Assembly: GCA_022241605.1 (NCBI GenBank)
Contig: JAKOMQ010000012.1
Location: forward strand, 52,806-116,805
DNA: 64,000 nt
Direction: 5' to 3'
From: Aquimonas sp.
GTDB lineage: Bacteria > Pseudomonadota > Gammaproteobacteria > Xanthomonadales > Xanthomonadaceae
This document shows, one piece after another, positions 60,152 to 64,000 of this stretch; positions within the stretch are counted from its first letter, which is position 1, and each line of letters opens with the position of its first letter. Made by a program: the position numbers and the translations under genes. The notes beneath the pieces were generated by a model. It saw only the letters and a list, made by a program, of their open reading frames with translations. It did no database searches and was not told the DNA's origin.

Positions 60152-60610
60152 TCAGTAGCCCATGCCGAGCTCTTGTGCGTCGCGGGCCAGCTCATCCAGC
60201 ACTGTCTTGCGGTTGACCTGCGAACGGGCGCGGTACTCGATCAGATCCTTAAACATCACGCGCCGGTGGGTTCCTACCTTGCGGAACGGCAGCTCGCCAG
60301 CTTCCAGCAATCCGACAAGGAACGGCCGCGAGACGTTGAGGAAGTCAGCGGCCTCCTGGGTGGTCAGCTCGGCATGGATGGGGACGATGCTGACCGCATT
60401 GCCGCGGGCCATCTGCGCCAGGATGTCGACCAGCATCCGCAGCGCCGACACCGGCACCTCGATCTCCTGGTCGCCATCGATCACCCGCAGCCGGACGGCA
60501 GCGCCGTGGCCAATGCAGGCCGCCAGCAGACGACTGCTCTCGCCGGCAAGGCGGGCCTCCTGCTCGGTGGGCAGCTGGGAGGGAAGTGGCGTGGTGACTA
60601 CCGCATTCAT
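60152..60610 (-). CDS. Excisionase-like HTH antitoxin (orphan)
   Basis: Encodes 152 residues. ATG 60610 is preferred over an upstream in-frame start. The C-terminal part is a HTH_17/excisionase-type DNA-binding domain ([20 protein letters not shown], then [27 protein letters not shown]). These proteins usually repress and neutralise a downstream PIN toxin; here only a 40-codon toxin fragment remains 14 bases on. It is an orphan antitoxin within the putative island and may still bind its operator. Confidence 0.85.
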   Translation of the reverse strand: MNAVVTTPLPSQLPTEQEARLAGESSRLLAACIGHGAAVRLRVIDGDQEIEVPVSALRMLVDILAQMARGNAVSIVPIHAELTTQEAADFLNVSRPFLVGLLEAGELPFRKVGTHRRVMFKDLIEYRARSQVNRKTVLDELARDAQELGMGY

Positions 60611-60806
60611 GGCCTTATCCCCGCGGGGAGGTGGATGGTGAAGCAGGCACTCAATCGAATCATGCGAAGCATCCGAAACGAAAGGATCGCCGACGGCCAC
60701 ACCGGGGCGCCGTCCGGGTCAGACTCCGGCCAACTGATGGGAGGTGTCGACTCAAGGGTCAGCCCCACGCGGCCTTGCATCTGCGACGCACTGCCAACTA
60801 AAGATC

Positions 60807-60930
60807 AGCTTAGATTCTCGGGTAAGGCCGCACCGAGCTCACCCAACATAAGCCAGAGCTTAGATTTACTATCGCTCGCGCATGGCTTAGTTTCTCCTGC
60901 AGGCCGCCGTCGGCACGCCGGAAACTAAAC
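60807..60930 (+). promoter_or_regulatory. Repeat-rich operator region upstream of hipBA
   Basis: The gap 60611-60948 has no gene. It carries the direct repeat AGCTTAGATT at 60807-60816 and 60857-60866, and the inverted pair TTAGTTTC (60887-60894) / GAAACTAA (60921-60928). All share a TTAG(A/T)TT-like core and end 18 bases before the HipB start, a sensible place for autoregulation by HipB. They differ from the enteric HipB site TATCC-N8-GGATA. Confidence 0.55.
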
Positions 60931-60948
60931 CCACTCGGGGATCCCGCC

Positions 60949-61182
60949 ATGGATCGCGCCATCCGCACCGCCGAAGACCTGGGCCGCCTGATCCGCGATC
61001 AGCGCAAGCGGCAGGGTCTGCGTCAGACCGATCTGGCCGCCATCATCGGCGCAAGCCACGTGTTCGTGGGCGATGTCGAGAAGGGTAAGCCCAGCGTCCA
61101 GCTCGGCCGCGTGCTGCGCCTGCTCGACGAGTTGGGGCTTGAGCTGCACCTATCGGTGCCGGATGCAGAGGGTTCCGACTGA
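60949..61182 (+). CDS. hipB: HipB-like XRE-family antitoxin
   Basis: Encodes 77 residues with an XRE-type HTH (GRLIRDQRKRQGLRQTDLAA, IIGASHVFVGDVEKGKPSVQ) and a short C-terminal strand (LGLELHLSV). It represses its own operon and neutralises HipA. TGATG at 61180-61184 overlaps its stop with the hipA start, typical of TA pairs. Conserved operator-like repeats lie directly upstream. Confidence 0.93.
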   Translation: MDRAIRTAEDLGRLIRDQRKRQGLRQTDLAAIIGASHVFVGDVEKGKPSVQLGRVLRLLDELGLELHLSVPDAEGSD

Positions 61183-62453
61183 TGGCTGAGTCACTGCGGT
61201 CTCTGCAGGTCTGGTTCCGGGAGCGGCCGGTGGCGGTGCTGGATGACGCGGGCTCGCACTGGTCGCTGAGCTATGGCGAAGTCTGGCGCGAGGCCACCGA
61301 CAGTTTCGACCTGTCGCCGGCCCTGCCGCGCGTGCAGGGCCGCATCGAAGACGGCGGTTCGCAGCGCCCGGTGCAGTGGTTCTTCGACAACCTGCTGCCC
61401 GAGGAGGGCGCGCGCGAACTGCTAGCGCAGGAGGCGAAGCTGCCTCAGGCCGACGCCTTCGGGCTTCTGACCTACTACGGCGCGGAGTCCGCCGGCGCGC
61501 TCACCTTGCTGCCGCACGACACCGTCCCCGCTGCTGGAGGGCTGCAGTCTCTACCAGACGCCGAGCTCTCGCGCCGCATCCGCGCCCTGCCGCGGGAATC
61601 CCTCAGCGGCAAGGCGCCCAAGCGCATGTCGATGGCCGGCGCCCAGCACAAATTGCCGGCCGTCCTGCTGGGCGATGAGCTCTATGAGCCCGTCGGTGCA
61701 GCGCCATCGACTGTCATCCTCAAGCCCGACCACGTGCAGGTGGAGCAATACCCGCACACGGCGGCGAACCAGTGGTTCTGCATGCGTCTCGCCAAGGCTG
61801 TCGGCCTGCCGGTGCCGGACGTCTTGCTGCGCTATGTGCCCGAGCCCGTCTACGCCGCTGCCCGCTTCGACCGCGAAGGGGAATGGCCACACGTGCAGCG
61901 CCGCCACGTGCTGGATGCCTGCCAGTTGCTGTCGCTGGATCGCGTGTTCAAGTATCAGCAGTCCACGCCGGACACCCTCGGGCGACTGATCTCGCTGTGT
62001 CGCGAGAAGGCGCGCACCCGACTCGCCCTGCTGCGCTGGAGCCTGTTCAACGCACTCATCGGCAACGGCGATGCGCATTTGAAGAACCTGTCGTTCTACG
62101 TGGATGCCAAGGGCATCGCGCTGGCGCCCCACTATGACCTGCTCTCGACCACCAGTTACGCGGCACCCGGCGCCTGGGGCGCGGCCGAACTGTCGGTGAG
62201 GATGGGCGTAGCGCGCTGCTTCGGCGAACTGCGGCGCGCAGATGTCCTGAACTTCGGCGAAGCCCTAGGCCTGCCGCCAAAGCTCACGGGCGAACTCTTG
62301 GACAACCTGCTGCAAGCGCTGCGCAACGCAGCGGCTGAGATGCTCGCTCGCCTCGAACTTGGCGAGGAACCGGTTCGCCATCCCGGTGAGCATCGCCAGC
62401 TGCGGCTGATCGTCGGCGGCGCGCTCAAGGACATGGCGCGGCAGCTCGGGTAA
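61182..62453 (+). CDS. hipA: HipA-type serine/threonine kinase toxin
   Basis: Encodes 423 residues: an N-terminal HipA_N-like part (about 1-110; WFFDNLLPEEGARELLAQEA) and the kinase core with the flexible P-loop KRMSMAGAQHKLPAV. Ser150 in that loop matches the autophosphorylated serine of E. coli HipA. The catalytic NGDAHLKN lies near 295-302 and PHYDLLSTTSY carries the metal-binding Asp. It probably phosphorylates an aminoacyl-tRNA synthetase such as GltX, causing growth arrest. Key residues look intact, so the pair should be functional. Confidence 0.94.
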   Translation: MAESLRSLQVWFRERPVAVLDDAGSHWSLSYGEVWREATDSFDLSPALPRVQGRIEDGGSQRPVQWFFDNLLPEEGARELLAQEAKLPQADAFGLLTYYGAESAGALTLLPHDTVPAAGGLQSLPDAELSRRIRALPRESLSGKAPKRMSMAGAQHKLPAVLLGDELYEPVGAAPSTVILKPDHVQVEQYPHTAANQWFCMRLAKAVGLPVPDVLLRYVPEPVYAAARFDREGEWPHVQRRHVLDACQLLSLDRVFKYQQSTPDTLGRLISLCREKARTRLALLRWSLFNALIGNGDAHLKNLSFYVDAKGIALAPHYDLLSTTSYAAPGAWGAAELSVRMGVARCFGELRRADVLNFGEALGLPPKLTGELLDNLLQALRNAAAEMLARLELGEEPVRHPGEHRQLRLIVGGALKDMARQLG

Positions 62454-62507
62454 GCCCGAATGACATCGAGCACATAAGACTGCTGTTGCTCGCTTGCCGC
62501 CCTCAGC

Positions 62508-62999
62508 TCAGGCGGCCTGGTTGATGCTCTCGATCAGCTGGATCAGCGCAGAGGCTTCGGCGTCGGGGAACAAGCCATCCAGCCCCTCGTGATGGACCGC
62601 GGTGAAGGGAGCTTCGTAGAGCTGCCCCGGATCAATGGCGCCGCTGGCGGTGAGCCGGTCGATGATCATTTCGACGAAGCGGATCTGTGCGCTGCTGTAG
62701 CGGCCTTGGTCAAGGAAGCGCGCAAAGGCCTCCTTGGCCGCGCTGCGATCCAGCCCGACCAGGCTGCGGATGAAGCGCGGCAGCGAGACCCCTTCTCCAT
62801 AGCACTCGACGAAGCGCTGCCGGCTCTCGGCGGCCTCGGCCTGGAACAGGAAGTGCTCCAGTTGCTCTAGGTCGGTCGGAGTCAACGGCTTGTTGAAGCG
62901 CAGCCTGCCGACGGCCACGTGGTCGGCGTGCTTGCGGATGAAACTCTCGACCTTGCGCTTGTACTGCGCGAGGTTGATACCCGTGCTGAAGTCGTTGCG
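62508..62999 (-). pseudogene. 3' remnant of hsdR (type I restriction enzyme)
   Basis: About 160 residues match the C-terminal end of EcoEI-type HsdR: RLRFNKPLTPTDLEQLEHFL, LPRFIRSLVGLDRSAAKEAF, SSAQIRFVEMIIDRLTASGA and APFTAVHHEGLDGLFPDAEA. The motor and nuclease parts are missing. The reading frame runs out of the gene into the IS3-family element that begins at about 63000, whose insertion cut the gene. hsdM and hsdS are not seen in the window. Confidence 0.85.
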
Positions 63000-63070
63000 T
63001 AAGCTCCCCGGAACGGTGGACACAGGTTTCTAGAACTTTCTGGCAAGGTTTCCCCAGCCAGGAGGTTCAG

Positions 63071-63337
63071 ATGCGCAAGTCGAAGTTCACCGAGACTCAG
63101 ATCGTCTCGATCCTGAAGCAGGCCGATGCAGGTTTGCCGGTCAAGGATCTCTGCCGTCAGGCCGGGATCAGCGTGGCGACGTACTACCAGTGGAAGTCGA
63201 AGTTCGGCGGCATGGAAGCCTCGGAGCTCAAGCGCGTGCGTGAGCTCGAGGAGGAAAACAGCCGCCTCAAGCGCCTGTACGCCGACCTTGCGCTGGAGAA
63301 CTCGGCGATGAAGGACCTGATCGCAAAAAAGTTGTAG
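63071..63337 (+). CDS. IS3-family transposase OrfA
   Basis: Encodes 88 residues with AGGAGG before ATG 63071. The HTH part (SKFTETQIVSILKQADAGLP, VKDLCRQAGISVATYYQWKS) is followed by a leucine-zipper-like helix (LKRVRELEEENSRLKRLYAD). It binds the IS ends and fuses with OrfB through a -1 frameshift to make active transposase. Here OrfB is broken, so only the OrfA product is complete. Confidence 0.92.
   Translation: MRKSKFTETQIVSILKQADAGLPVKDLCRQAGISVATYYQWKSKFGGMEASELKRVRELEEENSRLKRLYADLALENSAMKDLIAKKL
63325..63331 (+). other. A6G slippery site for -1 frameshifting
   Basis: A AAA AAG in the orfA frame, just before its TAG at 63335. A -1 slip continues as ...KKVVAPTQKREAVRFLVEAH into orfB without a stop, the classical IS3 programmed frameshift. 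Confidence 0.85.
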
Positions 63338-63701
63338 CGCCGACGCAGAAGCGCGAGGCGGTGCGTTTCCTGGTGGAAGCCCATCGCCTGCCGCTGCGTC
63401 GGTCCTGCGCTTGCGTCGGGCTGTCGCGCTCGGCTTGGTACGCCCCGCCCCTGGACTGGACGGTGCGCGATGCCGAACTGATCGCGGCGCTTTCCGAAGC
63501 CGTGCATGAGCGGCCCAGCCGCGGCTTCTGGAAGTGTTCGGACATGCTGCGGCGCCGCCGTCCCGACTGGAATCCCAAGCGGATCTACCGTGTGTACAAG
63601 GCCATGAAGCTCAACCTGCGCCGCCCCGCCAAGCGCCGTCTGCCCAAACGCGAACGCGTGCCGCTGTACGTGCCGCGACTTCCCGACAGCGTGTGGTCGC
63701 G
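63338..63701 (+). pseudogene. IS3-family transposase OrfB, truncated by a second IS
   Basis: In the -1 frame the protein reads ...REAVRFLVEAHRLPLRRSCA, SRGFWKCSDMLRRRRPDWNP, KRIYRVYKAMKLNLRR and stops being transposase-like after VPRLPDSVWS. In intact relatives the DDE domain begins with a MDFMSD-like motif at this point. Bases from 63702 on belong to another IS, so the whole catalytic domain is lost and the frame closes in foreign sequence. Confidence 0.88.
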
Positions 63702-64000
63702 TAAGCTCTCCCGTCAAGCGGACAAAGCATTCCTAGAACCCTCGGCTGCTTTGGCTTTGCACTCGGCCGGTGTCATCCCGCCGAGTGCGTCATGGGGTCG
63801 TTCCTCGTTGTAGTCGAGCATCCACCACCAGGCTGCCTCGCGGACGTCGTCCAAGCGAGCGAACAGGTGCTGGTCCAGGACCTCCTCGCGGAACGTCCGG
63901 TTGAAGCGCTCGATGTAGGCGTTCTGGTTGGGCTTGCCGGGCTGGATGTACTGGATGGCCATGCCTTGGGACTTCGCCCAAGCCACGAACGCCTCGCCGA
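63702..64000 (-). mobile_element. Second IS3-family element, running off the right edge
   Basis: It begins with TAAGCTCTCCCG, close to the end of the interrupted element. The transposase gene lies on minus, so this is its right (3') end. It inserted into orfB of the first element in inverse orientation. The rest lies outside the window. Confidence 0.75.
63714..64000 (-). CDS. IS3-family transposase OrfB, C-terminal part (partial)
   Basis: The visible 95 or so residues contain QYIQPGKPNQNAYIERFNRT, then FREEVLDQHLF and WWWMLDYNEERPHDALGGMT, followed by PAEC. This is the end of the DDE domain with the catalytic Glu in NAYIERFNR. The frame is open to the window edge. Nothing suggests damage in the part seen, so this copy could be active. 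Confidence 0.9.
   Translation of the reverse strand, partial: GEAFVAWAKSQGMAIQYIQPGKPNQNAYIERFNRTFREEVLDQHLFARLDDVREAAWWWMLDYNEERPHDALGGMTPAECKAKAAEGSRNALSA

Larger units (their letters stand above)
63000..63701 (+). mobile_element. IS3-family element, interrupted by a second IS
   Basis: It starts at TAAGCTCCCCG with a GGACA further in and TCTAGAAC around 63030. It carries orfA (63071-63337), a slippery A6G, and the first part of orfB, then is cut at about 63701 by a related element in the opposite orientation. The left end resembles the end of that second element (TAAGCTCTCCC...GGACA...CTAGAAC), as expected of the two terminal repeats of one family. Confidence 0.8.

Overview
The window is a GC-rich chromosomal segment of a gammaproteobacterium, most likely of the Lysobacterales (Xanthomonadales). 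This rests on gene content: a glnE with an unlinked ntrBC pair, two S9 peptidases of the DPP4 and DPP5 kinds, a CrbR/acs/DcaP-porin/DUF4212-symporter acetate cluster, a DUF1631-PilZ pair, REPIN-type repeats, and a secreted subtilase ending in a ...FANGFE-type tail. Core genes are strongly GC-rich. Three stretches are visibly less so and look acquired: about 0.2-8.2 kb, the HEAT-repeat gene near 37-38.6 kb, and the right end from about 58.3 kb.

Layout. 0-8.2 kb: accessory region with a 3' relic of a second yfaQ, an IS66 relic, a pair of paralogous unknown proteins flanking a cysteine-rich exported protein, a response regulator lacking its phosphorylation residues, an IS30 relic, and a 1076-residue winged-helix/STAND-NTPase/TPR protein followed by a small unknown protein. 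8.3-17.9 kb: complete five-gene macroglobulin operon (yfaP-yfaA-yfaT-yfaS-yfaQ order, minus strand; related to the Pseudomonas mag operon), with a CVEQ thioester motif in YfaS. 18-26.3 kb: glnE, a DAACS symporter, ntrC-ntrB with an NtrC-box-like palindrome in the leader, and pepQ. 26.4-32 kb: a c-di-GMP block (CHASE-PAS-GGDEF-EAL enzyme, PilZ protein, DUF1631 protein). 32.4-36.7 kb: two convergent S9 peptidases separated by a large hairpin. 36.8-38.7 kb: an exported HEAT-repeat protein whose 5' end is overlapped by a REPIN.

38.9-45.9 kb: ybaK, then an acetate module: a LuxR-type response regulator and acs on minus, then a DcaP-like porin, a DUF4212 subunit and a sodium/solute symporter on plus, closed by a strong terminator. 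Porin, symporter and Acs would together take up acetate and activate it to acetyl-CoA under CrbR-type control. 45.9-58 kb: small membrane proteins, a PQQ-type sugar dehydrogenase, a subtilase, a zinc-ribbon protein that may be frameshifted, a DUF2845 protein, a Na/Pi cotransporter, N-formylglutamate amidohydrolase divergent from a PGM1-like ATP-grasp peptide ligase, a Crp/Fnr regulator without the usual Fe-S cysteines, and PPK2.

58.3 kb to the end looks like one end of a genomic island. It begins at a 29-bp sequence resembling the 3' end of an elongator tRNA-Met, next to an intrinsic terminator, and carries Fic, a small protein with a Fic-inhibitor-like motif, an orphan antitoxin beside a PIN-toxin relic, hipBA, a truncated hsdR, and two nested IS3-family elements. 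The best candidates for something undescribed are the 0.7-7.9 kb module and the Fic-linked small protein; both are inferences from sequence alone.
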